In this document: positions 1 through 8,097 of the stretch, piece by piece
How the letters are laid out: each line of letters begins with the position of its first letter
Position numbering within the stretch: the stretch's first letter is position 1
Assembly (NCBI RefSeq): GCF_025790165.1
Contig: NZ_CP094970.1
Location: 3,162,001-3,226,000, forward strand
DNA from: Solicola gregarius
GTDB taxonomy: Bacteria; Actinomycetota; Actinomycetes; Propionibacteriales; Nocardioidaceae
Direction: 5' to 3'
Length of the DNA: 64,000 bases
Made by a program: the position numbers and the translations under genes
The notes under the pieces: generated by a model
Told to the model about the DNA's origin: nothing
Databases searched by the model: none
What the model saw: the letters and a program-made list of their open reading frames with translations, nothing else

Positions 1-962
1 TTGTTCTTCTTGTCTTCGTACCAGCCGTCGGCCTCCTCGACCGAATCGGCGGTCTCGGCCTTGAAGAAGTCGGGGATGTAGTTGAACATGAAGCGCTCGC
101 CGTCGGAGTTCTTCAAGATGCCGCCGTCGCCGCGTACCGACTCGGTGACCAGCAACCCGCGTACCGACATCGGCCACACCATGCCGGTCGGGTGGAACTG
201 CACGAACTCCATGTTGATCAGCGACGCACCCGCACGCATCGCGAGCGCGTGCCCGTCGCCGGTGTACTCCCAGGAGTTGCTCGTCACCTGGAAGGAGCGG
301 CCGATGCCGCCCGTCGCGAGTACGACGCTCGGCGCGTTGAACACGACGAAGCGGCCCGTCTCGCGCCAGTAGCCGACCGCGCCCACGATGCGGTCGTCGG
401 CCTTGCACAGCTCGGTGACCGTGAACTCCATGAACACGTCGATGCCGAGCGCGACGGCGCGCTGCTGCAGCGTGCGGATCATCTCGAGGCCCGTACGGTC
501 ACCGACGTGCGCGAGCCGGGCGTACCGGTGGCCGCCGAAGTCGCGCTGCGAGATCAGTCCGTCGGGCGTGCGGTCGAACAGCGCGCCCCACTCCTCGAGC
601 TCGAGTACGCGGTCGGGGGCCTCCTGGGCATGTACCTGTGCCATGCGCCAGTTGTTCAGCATCTTGCCGCCGCGCATGGTGTCGCGGAAGTGCACCTTCC
701 AGTTGTCGTCGGGCCACAGGTTGCCCATCGCGGCAGCGGCGCCGCCCTCGGCCATGACGGTGTGCGCCTTGCCGAGCAGCGACTTGCACACGATCGCTAC
801 CCGTGCGCCCGCATCGTGCGCGGCGATGGCGGCGCGGAGTCCGGCTCCACCGGCGCCGATCACGACGACGTCGTAGTCATGGGTCTCGAACCCGGGTCCC
901 GACGCCTCCGCCTCGGCGTCGAGGCGGTTGCCGGTCATGGGATGTCTTGTTTCGTCGGCCAT
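1..962 (-). CDS. sdhA: Succinate dehydrogenase flavoprotein subunit, Sdh1-like, partial (3' end beyond window)
   Basis: FAD-binding subunit that oxidises succinate at the cytoplasmic face of the membrane. The start reads through an FAD dinucleotide motif (VVVIGAGGAGLRAA), then VMAEGGAAAAMGN and an active-site segment (FVQFHPTGMVWPMSV). About 320 residues are present; the C-terminal half lies off the left edge. I chose the ATG at 962, which has GGAG 12 nt upstream. In-frame ATGs at 980 and 938 are alternatives. The gene lies about 40 nt downstream of the membrane anchor gene on the same strand, matching the anchor-flavoprotein-FeS order known for mycobacterial Sdh1 (Rv0249c-Rv0248c-Rv0247c). 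It is only a distant relative of the second flavoprotein gene at 3719, which belongs to a different SDH type. Confidence 0.9.
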   Translation of the reverse strand, partial: MADETRHPMTGNRLDAEAEASGPGFETHDYDVVVIGAGGAGLRAAIAAHDAGARVAIVCKSLLGKAHTVMAEGGAAAAMGNLWPDDNWKVHFRDTMRGGKMLNNWRMAQVHAQEAPDRVLELEEWGALFDRTPDGLISQRDFGGHRYARLAHVGDRTGLEMIRTLQQRAVALGIDVFMEFTVTELCKADDRIVGAVGYWRETGRFVVFNAPSVVLATGGIGRSFQVTSNSWEYTGDGHALAMRAGASLINMEFVQFHPTGMVWPMSVRGLLVTESVRGDGGILKNSDGERFMFNYIPDFFKAETADSVEEADGWYEDKKN

Positions 963-1000
963 GCCTTGCGTCTGCTCCATCTCGTAAGGGGATGCGTGCG

Positions 1001-1801
1001 CTAGTTCAGGATCCGCGGGTCGGAGAACCAGTCGGCGGAGACCGCCATGATGTACGCGTCTGTTGCGATGACCGTGAACAGCGAGATCATCGCGAAGCGG
1101 CCGTGCCGGGTGTTGAGCTTCGACACGAACGTCCAGTAGCGGTAACGGATCGGATGCTTGGAGAAGCTTCGTAGGCGCCCGCCGACGATGTGGCGGCATG
1201 CGTGGCACGACAGCGTGTAGCAGCCGAGCATGGCCACGTTGACGATGATGATCAGCGTGCCGAGCCCGATCCCGAATCCTCCGTCGACACCGTGGAACGC
1301 GAGGACCATGTCGTAGACGTTGATCAGCAGTACGAGTGCGGCCAGGTAGAAGAAGTACCGGTGCGCGTTCATGATGATCAGCGGGAACCGTGTCTCGCCG
1401 GTGTACTTCGCGTGCGGCTCGGCGACCGCGCAGGCCGTCGGCGACTGCCACAGCGACCGGTAGCCCGCCTTGCGGTAGTAGTAGCAGGTGACCCGGAACC
1501 CGCCCACGATGAACAGCGTGATGATTCCGAGCGGGATGATCGACGGGAAGTCTCCGAACGGAGTGCCGAAGTGGCTCGATCCCTCGACGCAGGAGTTGCT
1601 CAGGCAGGGCGAGTACAGCGGCGTCAGGTAATGCGAGTCATCGACCCAGTACCACTGGTTCATGAAGACGCGCACCGTCGCGTACACGATGAAGAAGACC
1701 AGGATCGCGCCGATGCCGAGAGGCGGGAGCCACCATCGGTCCGGTCGTAGGGTCTTGGCGTTGATCCGAGCCCGGCCAGGACTTCCCACCCCAGTCGCCA
1801 T
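1001..1801 (-). CDS. Sdh1-type succinate dehydrogenase membrane anchor subunit
   Basis: A 266-residue membrane protein with about five hydrophobic segments (near residues 25-45, 90-110, 145-165, 180-200 and 235-255). It has the layout of the Rv0249c family, the quinone-reducing anchor of mycobacterial Sdh1. It contains a C-x4-C pair near residue 67 (CLSNSC) and the segment CYTLSCHACRH near residue 195. Published mycobacterial Sdh1 structures carry a membrane-embedded Rieske-type FeS cluster in this subunit. These Cys/His clusters could be its ligands here, which is inference. The ATG at 1801 is preceded by GAGGAG at 8 nt. It is the first gene of the operon that continues with the flavoprotein gene at 962. 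Confidence 0.87.
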   Translation of the reverse strand: MATGVGSPGRARINAKTLRPDRWWLPPLGIGAILVFFIVYATVRVFMNQWYWVDDSHYLTPLYSPCLSNSCVEGSSHFGTPFGDFPSIIPLGIITLFIVGGFRVTCYYYRKAGYRSLWQSPTACAVAEPHAKYTGETRFPLIIMNAHRYFFYLAALVLLINVYDMVLAFHGVDGGFGIGLGTLIIIVNVAMLGCYTLSCHACRHIVGGRLRSFSKHPIRYRYWTFVSKLNTRHGRFAMISLFTVIATDAYIMAVSADWFSDPRILN

Positions 1802-1911
1802 GCAGTCGACTCCTCGATTCTTGTGACGGTGTTGTCCCGAGTTCGCTGACCGCAGTCTGCACCTAATCGGCCGCGAGCGGAAGGGACATCGCGGCCACGT
1901 TTCGGATCCCT

Positions 1912-1943
1912 CGCGGGGGTACGCGCGTCTCAGAACCCCCGCG
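1912..1943. terminator. Hairpin downstream of the LysR gene
   Basis: A perfect 9-bp inverted repeat (CGCGGGGGT / ACCCCCGCG) with a 14-nt loop lies 25 nt past the stop of the minus-strand LysR gene and upstream of the Sdh1-type anchor gene. No T-run follows, so a terminator role is inferred only from position and GC-rich stem. The rest of the 166-nt gap shows nothing else I can name. Confidence 0.4.
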
Positions 1944-1967
1944 TACGTTCCAAGACGGGGACGCGGG

Positions 1968-2897
1968 TCAACGGACGGGGAGCAGCTCGAGATCGTCGCC
2001 CAGCTGCTGCGGCGGCAACCCGGCGAGGTGGTCGATCAGGTCGCGTTTGAAGGCGATCGCGGTCTGCGGAAGGATGTCGGCCCGCCGATGCGCGAGCGCG
2101 ATCGTACGCTCGAGCCGCGGCCGCTCGAGAAGGGTCGCGCGAAGCTTGGGCCGCGTCGCCAGCACCATGCTCGGCACGACTGCGACCCCGAGCCCGGCCT
2201 CGACGAACCGGAGTACGGCGTTCATCTCGCCGCCCTCGACCGAGAAGGTCGGCTCGAAGCCGGCAGCGTTGCACGCGCTCATCGTCGCCTCGCGCAGGTC
2301 GTAGCCCTCGCGGAACATCACCATCGGCCGATCTCGCAGCTCGGCGACCGACATCCGTGCCGGAGTTGCGCGCTCGTCTGCCGGGCTGGCGAGCACGAGG
2401 CTCTCGCGCAGGATCGGCGTCGTCTCGAGATCGCGCTCGTCATCTTGGAGAGGCACGATCACCATCGCGAGGTCGAGCTGCCCGCGGACGAGGGAACGGG
2501 TCAGGTCGCGCGAGCCTCCCTCCTCGACCGCGACGTCGATGCCGGGGTAACGGTCGCGGAACCGGCGGAGCGCGTCGGCGAGCAGCCCGTCGCACAGGGA
2601 CGGCGTCGCGCCGAGCCGGATCCGACCGCGCTGCATGCCGGCGACCTCCTGCACGGCGCGACCGGCGTTCTCGACGTCGATCACGATCCGGCGGGCGTGG
2701 GGGAGGAGGGCCTCGCCGGCCGCGGTCAGGGAGACGCCGCCGCGGTCGCGTACGAACAATGCGCTGCCGAGGGAGTTCTCGAGCACCCGGATCTGCTTCG
2801 ACAGGGTGGGTTGGGCGACGCCCATCGCGTCGGCGGCGCGAGTGAAGTTGCGCACACGCGCGACCGTCACGAAGTACGTGAGCTGCTGAATCTGCAT
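1968..2897 (-). CDS. LysR-family transcriptional regulator
   Basis: A 309-residue LysR protein. The N-terminal winged helix-turn-helix (residues 1-60: LTYFVTVARVRNFTRAADAMGVAQPTLSKQI in two overlapping motifs) is typical, and the periplasmic-binding-like effector domain fills residues 90-300. It sits between two oppositely oriented succinate dehydrogenase operons and is transcribed away from sdhC. Its start is 81 bp from the sdhC start, and a perfect palindrome lies in that gap. LysR proteins commonly autorepress and control the divergent operon. The likely inference is that it governs sdhCAB and possibly the choice between the two SDH isoforms. The effector is not predictable from sequence. 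Confidence 0.92.
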   Translation of the reverse strand: MQIQQLTYFVTVARVRNFTRAADAMGVAQPTLSKQIRVLENSLGSALFVRDRGGVSLTAAGEALLPHARRIVIDVENAGRAVQEVAGMQRGRIRLGATPSLCDGLLADALRRFRDRYPGIDVAVEEGGSRDLTRSLVRGQLDLAMVIVPLQDDERDLETTPILRESLVLASPADERATPARMSVAELRDRPMVMFREGYDLREATMSACNAAGFEPTFSVEGGEMNAVLRFVEAGLGVAVVPSMVLATRPKLRATLLERPRLERTIALAHRRADILPQTAIAFKRDLIDHLAGLPPQQLGDDLELLPVR

Positions 2898-2908
2898 GCC
2901 TCAGCGTA

Positions 2909-2933
2909 CTTTCATAGCCGTTGGCTATGAAAG
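2909..2933. promoter_or_regulatory. 25-bp perfect palindrome, LysR operator candidate
   Basis: Arms CTTTCATAGCC and GGCTATGAAAG are perfectly complementary over 11 bp with a 3-nt spacer (GTT). It is AT-rich against a very GC-rich background and lies 12 bp upstream of the LysR start within the LysR/sdhC divergent promoter. The inner ATAG-N7-CTAT fits the usual LysR T-N11-A dyad design. Binding by the adjacent LysR protein is inference. Confidence 0.75.
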
Positions 2934-2978
2934 CGGACCTAAGTTTGACTTGGCGCGCTCTGCGCGGCTGGGCATACG

Positions 2979-3719
2979 GTGGTTCTCGTGGTGACCAAGA
3001 CTCTGACTCCGACGCAACGTCGGTCGGCGGCGTGGCGCTCGACCGTCGCGCTGAAGGCATCGATGGCGGTCTCCGGCCTGATCATGCTGGTGTACCTGCT
3101 CGTCCACATGTACGGAAACCTGAAGTTCTTCCAGGGCAAGGACGCGTTCGACGGCTACCTGCACGGTCTCCGCGACATGTTCTACCCGTACCTGCCGCAT
3201 GACGGCGTGCTCTGGATCATGCGCGTCGTGCTGCTCGCGGCCGTCCTCGTGCACGTCTACGCCGCGGTCACGCTGTGGCGACGCGCTCGGATCTCGACCG
3301 TTCGTACGGCGAGCGGCCAGCGTTACCAGAGCACCCAGAACCGCCGCGGCGTGCAGCGTTCGTACGCGTCGTTCACCATGCGCTGGGGCGGCGTCGTGCT
3401 GGTGCTGTTCATCATCGCCCACGTCCTGCAGATGATGCCGAACTACATCTCGCCCGGTGGCGCGTCCGACAGCAAGTACGAGCGGGCCGTCAACGGCTTC
3501 GAGCTGTGGTGGGTCGTGCTGCCGTACACCATCGCGCTGCTCGCGGTCGGATTGCATCTGCGGCACGGGTTCTGGAGCGCGCTCGCGACGCTGGGCGCCA
3601 ACACCCACCCTGCCCGCCGGCGTCGGTTCAACATCTACGCCACCGTCCTGGCGGCCCTCATCACCGTCGGCTTCCTGACCGTTCCCTTCGCCGTCTTCTT
3701 CTTCGGAGCTGGTAGCTGA
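2979..3719 (+). CDS. sdhC: Succinate dehydrogenase cytochrome b subunit, type B
   Basis: A 246-residue membrane subunit with five hydrophobic helices. Histidines placed to ligate two b hemes are at about residues 43 (LVHMYGN), 92 (VLVHVYA), 148 (IIAHVLQ) and 193/196 (GLHLRHG). This single di-heme anchor is characteristic of type-B SQR/QFR enzymes (Bacillus/Wolinella-like), not of the Sdh1 anchor encoded at 1001. GTG at 2979 gives the longest frame; GTGs at 2988 and 2991 would shorten it by three or four residues. The stop overlaps the sdhA start (ATGA), implying translational coupling. Expression is probably set by the palindrome at 2909. Confidence 0.9.
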   Translation: MVLVVTKTLTPTQRRSAAWRSTVALKASMAVSGLIMLVYLLVHMYGNLKFFQGKDAFDGYLHGLRDMFYPYLPHDGVLWIMRVVLLAAVLVHVYAAVTLWRRARISTVRTASGQRYQSTQNRRGVQRSYASFTMRWGGVVLVLFIIAHVLQMMPNYISPGGASDSKYERAVNGFELWWVVLPYTIALLAVGLHLRHGFWSALATLGANTHPARRRRFNIYATVLAALITVGFLTVPFAVFFFGAGS

Positions 3720-5662
3720 TGACCGACTACGACCTCTACGTCGAGGGCGAGCAGATCGCCGACATGACGGCGCCGTCGGGCCCGATCAGCGAACGTTGGG
3801 ACTTCCGCAAGTTCAATGCCCGGCTGGTCAACCCGGCCAACCGCCGCAAGCTCTCGGTCATTGTGGTGGGCACCGGCCTCGCCGGCGCATCCGCCGCGGC
3901 GACTCTCGGCGAGGCGGGCTACAACGTCAAGAGCTTCTGCTACCAGGACAGCCCGCGGCGCGCGCACTCGATCGCGGCGCAGGGTGGCATCAACGCGGCG
4001 AAGAACTACCGCAACGACGGCGACAGCATCTACCGGCTCTTCTACGACACGGTCAAGGGTGGCGACTTCCGCTCGCGCGAGTCGAACGTCTACCGGCTCG
4101 CCCAGGTGAGCGTCGAGATCATCGACCAGTGCGTCGCGCAGGGTGTTCCGTTCGCCCGCGAGTACGGCGGTCTGCTCGACAACCGCTCGTTCGGCGGCGT
4201 GCAGGTCTCGCGTACGTTCTACGCGCGCGGTCAGACCGGGCAGCAGCTGCTGATCGGCGCGTACCAGGCGTTGGAGCGTCAGATCGCTGCCGGCACGGTG
4301 GAGATGAACACCCGGCACGAGATGCTCGAGCTGATCGTCGTCGACGGCAAGGCGCGCGGCATCATCGTGCGCGACATGACGACCGGCGAGATCGAGACGC
4401 ATTTCGCCGACGCGGTCGTACTCGCATCGGGCGGCTACGGCAACGTGTTCTTCCTGTCCACCAACGCGATGGGCTGCAACGTCACGGCCACGTGGCGGGC
4501 GCATCGCAAGGGTGCGCTGTTCGCCAACCCCTGCTACACGCAGATCCACCCGACCTGCATCCCCGTCAGCGGTCACCATCAGAGCAAGCTCACGCTGATG
4601 AGCGAGTCGCTCCGCAACGACGGCCGGATCTGGGTGCCGACGAAGGGTGGCGACGAACGCAACCCTCGCGACATCCCCGAGGACGAGCGCGACTACTACC
4701 TCGAGCGGCAGTACCCGGCGTTCGGAAACCTCGTACCGCGCGACATCGCCTCCCGCGCCGCGAAGTACGTATGCGACGAGGGCCGCGGCGTCGGCCCGGG
4801 CGGTCTCGGCGTCTACCTCGACTTCGCCGACGCCATCAAGCGGCTGGGACGCGAGACCGTCGAAGCCAAGTACGGCAACCTCTTCGACATGTACCAGCAG
4901 ATCACCGGTGAGAACCCGTACGAGGTGCCGATGCGGATCTATCCCGCGGTGCATTACACGATGGGCGGGCTGTGGGTCGACTACGACCTGCAGAGCTCGA
5001 TCCCGGGTCTGTTCGTGACCGGTGAGGCCAACTTCTCCGACCACGGTGCGAACCGGCTCGGTGCGAGCGCACTGATGCAAGGGCTCGCCGACGGGTACTT
5101 CGTACTCCCCGCGACGATCAACGACTACCTCGCGAACGGCCCGTTCGACGACATCGACGAGTCGCATCCCGCCGCGCAGGAGGCCGCCGAGTCCGTTCGC
5201 AGCCGGATCGACACGCTGCTGTCGATCAACGGCGAGCGTACGGTCGACTCATTCCACCGCGACCTCGGCAACATCATGTGGGAGTACTGCGGGATGGAGC
5301 GTACGGAAGGTGGCCTCCTCAAGGCCATCGAGCTGATCCGTGAGCTCAAGGAGGAGTTCTGGAGCAACGTCAAGGTCACGGGCCAGAACGAGGAGCTGAA
5401 CCAGACCCTCGAGCGCGCCGGCCGCGTCGCCGACTTCTTCGAGCTGGGTGAGCTGATGTGCATCGACGCCCTCCACCGGGCGGAGTCGTGCGGCGGCCAC
5501 TTCCGTGCCGAGAGCCAGACCGAGGACGGCGAGGCGCTGCGCGACGACGACAACTTCGCGTACGTCGGCGCGTGGGAGTACGGCGACGGCGGCAAGCCCG
5601 TCCTCCGCAAAGAAGACCTGCACTACGAGTACGTCGAGATGAAGCAGCGGAGCTACAAGTGA
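3719..5662 (+). CDS. sdhA: Succinate dehydrogenase flavoprotein subunit, type B
   Basis: A 647-residue catalytic flavoprotein. It shows the FAD dinucleotide motif [20 protein letters not shown] near residue 46 and the covalent-FAD histidine region [11 protein letters not shown]. Substrate-site segments are [24 protein letters not shown] and [12 protein letters not shown], followed by [17 protein letters not shown] near the C-terminal third. Length and motif order match type-B SdhA/FrdA. It overlaps sdhC by ATGA upstream and sdhB by GTGA downstream, so all three subunits are co-translated. The enzyme couples succinate oxidation to quinone reduction. A fumarate reductase direction cannot be excluded from sequence. 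Confidence 0.97.
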   Translation: MTDYDLYVEGEQIADMTAPSGPISERWDFRKFNARLVNPANRRKLSVIVVGTGLAGASAAATLGEAGYNVKSFCYQDSPRRAHSIAAQGGINAAKNYRNDGDSIYRLFYDTVKGGDFRSRESNVYRLAQVSVEIIDQCVAQGVPFAREYGGLLDNRSFGGVQVSRTFYARGQTGQQLLIGAYQALERQIAAGTVEMNTRHEMLELIVVDGKARGIIVRDMTTGEIETHFADAVVLASGGYGNVFFLSTNAMGCNVTATWRAHRKGALFANPCYTQIHPTCIPVSGHHQSKLTLMSESLRNDGRIWVPTKGGDERNPRDIPEDERDYYLERQYPAFGNLVPRDIASRAAKYVCDEGRGVGPGGLGVYLDFADAIKRLGRETVEAKYGNLFDMYQQITGENPYEVPMRIYPAVHYTMGGLWVDYDLQSSIPGLFVTGEANFSDHGANRLGASALMQGLADGYFVLPATINDYLANGPFDDIDESHPAAQEAAESVRSRIDTLLSINGERTVDSFHRDLGNIMWEYCGMERTEGGLLKAIELIRELKEEFWSNVKVTGQNEELNQTLERAGRVADFFELGELMCIDALHRAESCGGHFRAESQTEDGEALRDDDNFAYVGAWEYGDGGKPVLRKEDLHYEYVEMKQRSYK

Positions 5663-6405
5663 AGATCACACTTCGCGTCTGGCGGCAGCAGAACGCCGAC
5701 GACAAGGGCACGATGGTCACGTACCACGTCGACGACGTGTCGCCGGACATGTCGTTCCTCGAGATGCTCGACGTGCTCAACGAGCAGCTCACCCTGGCCG
5801 GTGACGACCCGATCGCCTTCGATCACGACTGTCGTGAGGGCATCTGCGGGATGTGTGGCGTCGTCATCAACGGCATCGCGCACGGGCCTGAGAACACCAC
5901 CACGTGCCAGCTGCACATGCGCAGCTTCAACGACGGCGACGTGATCGACGTCGAGCCGTGGCGGGCGCAGCCGTTCACGGTGGTCAAGGACCTCGTCGTC
6001 GACCGCAGCGCGTTCGACCGCATCATCCAGGCGGGCGGTTACATCAGCGCTCCGACCGGCGCGGCGCCAGACGCACACGCGGTTCCCGTGCCGAAGAAGT
6101 CGGCCGACCACGCGTTCGACGCCGCCACCTGCATCGGCTGCGGCGCGTGCGTCGCCGCGTGCCCGAACGGCTCGGCGATGCTGTTCACGGCGGCGAAGGT
6201 CACGCATCTCGGCCTGCTGCCCCAGGGCCAGCCCGAGCGCGACTCCCGGGTGGTCGGCATGGTCGCCCAGCACGACGCCGAGGGCTTCGGCGGGTGTACG
6301 CAGATCGGCGAGTGCACCGCGGTGTGCCCGAAGGGCATCGACATCTCCGACATCTCGCGGCTCAACCGCGACCTTCTCGGCGCGCTCGCGAAGGGCGACC
6401 ACTGA
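5659..6405 (+). CDS. sdhB: Succinate dehydrogenase iron-sulfur subunit
   Basis: A 248-residue FeS protein. The N-terminal plant-ferredoxin-like domain carries the [2Fe-2S] motif [10 protein letters not shown] plus a later Cys (TTTCQLHM). The C-terminal domain has [13 protein letters not shown] and [15 protein letters not shown] for the [4Fe-4S] and [3Fe-4S] centres. The GTG start overlaps the sdhA stop by four bases, which decides the start. It transfers electrons from FADH2 in SdhA to the hemes and quinone site of SdhC. The gene ends 32 nt before a convergent gene, and no clear terminator is visible there. Confidence 0.96.
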   Translation: MKITLRVWRQQNADDKGTMVTYHVDDVSPDMSFLEMLDVLNEQLTLAGDDPIAFDHDCREGICGMCGVVINGIAHGPENTTTCQLHMRSFNDGDVIDVEPWRAQPFTVVKDLVVDRSAFDRIIQAGGYISAPTGAAPDAHAVPVPKKSADHAFDAATCIGCGACVAACPNGSAMLFTAAKVTHLGLLPQGQPERDSRVVGMVAQHDAEGFGGCTQIGECTAVCPKGIDISDISRLNRDLLGALAKGDH

Positions 6406-6437
6406 CGCGACATCGCCGTGTCCTCGGGCACGCGCGG

Positions 6438-7019
6438 TCAGGCCGGCTCGCCGACGTGGAGGACCGTCAGGGTCTGCGCGTCCGGAGCCGCCGCGTCCTC
6501 GACCCGCACGTGCGTACTGAACTCGATGGTCTCCCAGCGTTGTGGGTCGATGCCCGCGCAGGCGAGATGGACGTCGCCGCCGGCGATCACCTTGTCGACG
6601 TGACTGTCCAGGTGGGTCGCGACCTCGATGAGGTCGGCGGTACGCGGAATCGGCTGCGTACGGATCCGCGCCGCGGTGACAGCCGACGCAGCCGTGTCAC
6701 CGGCAGCGAACGCCGCCGGTAGCCAGGTGCCGACCGTCGGACGTCCGAAGTCACGCACGATCCCGTCGAACCCGCCGCCGCGCCAGAGAAACTCGCTCGC
6801 GGCCTGGGCGTCGTGCCAGACGTAGAACGGTGCGTACTGATTGTGCTGTGATCCGTGCACGCCCGCCTCACGAATGCAGTAGGCCTTGCATGACAGGCCG
6901 GCGCGATCGTCGAGGAGACGACCGTTCGAGCTGACTCGACGGCGGACGATGCCCATGTCGTAGTCGGTCGGCAGGTCGATCGGGTAGCGCATCATCAACT
7001 GGGGTGCGTGTGTCGTCAA
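6438..7019 (-). CDS. DUF4865 family protein
   Basis: A 193-residue protein of the uncharacterised DUF4865 family, recognised by its start (DLPTDYDMGIVRRRV), the central SQHNQYAPFYVWHD and GRPTVGTWLP. The family looks like a ferredoxin-fold monooxygenase-type protein, but no function is established. The TTG at 7019 has GGAGGA 6 nt upstream and overlaps the cupin stop (TTGA). An ATG at 6995 without a ribosome site would give 185 residues. It is the last gene of a TetR-cupin-DUF4865 operon, so it probably acts with the cupin in detoxification or oxidation of a small molecule (inference). Confidence 0.8.
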   Translation of the reverse strand: MTTHAPQLMMRYPIDLPTDYDMGIVRRRVSSNGRLLDDRAGLSCKAYCIREAGVHGSQHNQYAPFYVWHDAQAASEFLWRGGGFDGIVRDFGRPTVGTWLPAAFAAGDTAASAVTAARIRTQPIPRTADLIEVATHLDSHVDKVIAGGDVHLACAGIDPQRWETIEFSTHVRVEDAAAPDAQTLTVLHVGEPA

Positions 7020-7420
7020 CTCGGTTCCTCCGGACTGTTGTGCAGTGCATTCTGTTCGACGTGTTCGTGCCATCGGACCGGTGCCTGGGGGGAGTACGGC
7101 TCGACGGCGAGGTGCTCCATCGGCGAGTGCGGCGCGGCGCCGTGCCAGTGTTCTTCGCCGGGTTCGGTCCAGACGGCGTCGCCCGGCCGGATCATCTCGA
7201 GGTCCCCGGCGCGCGTTGCGACGTAGCCCGTTCCGTCGGTGCACACGAGCAGTTGGCCGCCGGGGTGGGCATGCCAAGCCGTACGACTGCCAGTCTCGAA
7301 GCGCACGATGTAAGCGTTGAGGGCCGACCCGTCTCCCGGCCATAGGTGCCGGGCGAGCACCGGCCCGCTGAAGCGCTCGTCGGCGCCGTGCGCGGCGAAC
7401 GCTTCGTCGAGTCGTTTCAT
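7016..7420 (-). CDS. Cupin-domain protein
   Basis: A 134-residue single-domain cupin. The metal-site motifs are visible: HAHPGGQ followed by an acidic/aromatic stretch (motif 1) and PGEEHWHGA (motif 2). Such small cupins often follow the carboxymuconolactone-decarboxylase or mandelonitrile-lyase-like pattern; the reaction here is unknown. The ATG at 7420 has GGAG 8 nt upstream and overlaps the TetR stop (ATGA). Its own stop overlaps the DUF4865 start, so three genes are translationally coupled and probably derepressed together. Confidence 0.85.
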   Translation of the reverse strand: MKRLDEAFAAHGADERFSGPVLARHLWPGDGSALNAYIVRFETGSRTAWHAHPGGQLLVCTDGTGYVATRAGDLEMIRPGDAVWTEPGEEHWHGAAPHSPMEHLAVEPYSPQAPVRWHEHVEQNALHNSPEEPS

Positions 7421-7998
7421 CGGGACGTCTCCAGCCGCGCAGCGGCGAGCAGCGCCGCCGCGCCGTCGATCGCCCGACCGAACGGAGCGTCGGTGCCTGC
7501 CGCGCGCGCGAGGACGTACCCGCCCTGCACGATCGCGAGGATCGTGTCGGCCAGCGCGTCGGGATCGGTGTCCGGAGCGAACTCGCCGTCGTCGATCCCG
7601 GCGCGAACGACAGCGGACATCGTCGTACGTACGTGATCGAACGTCTCCCGAACGATGCGATGCAGCCGGTCGGAGTCGAGAACGTCCGGATCGCCGGTCA
7701 TGCGCCCCACGGGGCATCCGCGCATGACGTCGCGCTGGCGCGTGAGGTACGTGATGAGTCGGTCGGTGGCCGGTGCGCCTGTGTTGAGGATTCGATCCGC
7801 CGCGGCGACGAGCTGCGCCGCCGATTCGTCGAGCGCCTCGGCGGCCAGATCCTCCTTGCCGGCGAAGTGGTGGTACATGCTCCCCTGGCCGACGCCGGAC
7901 TCGGTCAGGATCGCCCCCGGGCTCGTCGCCGCGTAGCCGCGTTCCCACAACAGGGTGCGGGTCGTCTCGACCAGGCGGGCTCGTGTCGTTGGCGCCAT
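7417..7998 (-). CDS. TetR-family transcriptional regulator
   Basis: A 193-residue TetR regulator. The N-terminal helix-turn-helix covers residues 1-55 (GYAATSPGAILTESGVGQGSMYHHFAGKEDL), followed by a ligand-binding helical domain. ATG 7998 is preferred because the upstream in-frame ATG at 8007 lies inside an imperfect palindrome that is a likely operator. It heads an operon with the cupin and DUF4865 genes through ATGA and TTGA overlaps. It is therefore probably an autoregulated repressor of that pair, responding to an unknown small molecule. Confidence 0.9.
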   Translation of the reverse strand: MAPTTRARLVETTRTLLWERGYAATSPGAILTESGVGQGSMYHHFAGKEDLAAEALDESAAQLVAAADRILNTGAPATDRLITYLTRQRDVMRGCPVGRMTGDPDVLDSDRLHRIVRETFDHVRTTMSAVVRAGIDDGEFAPDTDPDALADTILAIVQGGYVLARAAGTDAPFGRAIDGAAALLAAARLETSR

Positions 7999-8001
7999 AT
8001 C

Positions 8002-8019
8002 GTACATACTAGTAGTTAC
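8002..8019. promoter_or_regulatory. TetR operator candidate
   Basis: An 18-bp dyad, GTA-N2-TACTAGTA-N2-TAC, with a perfect 8-bp core palindrome lies directly in front of the TetR start. The AT-rich symmetric site in a GC-rich gap fits an autorepression operator for the TetR-cupin-DUF4865 operon. The M20 gene starts 79 bp away on the other strand and might also be affected. Confidence 0.6.
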
Positions 8020-8097
8020 AGAACGTGGGTCAACCCTGATCGATCGCGATTGTGGACCTGCGGCCTGACACCGGGTCCTGGGGGATAGCCTCGGTAC

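Noticed and set aside
3635-5167. Long minus-strand open frame opposite sdhA
   Set aside because: Same antisense effect; no recognisable motifs, while sdhA on the plus strand is complete.
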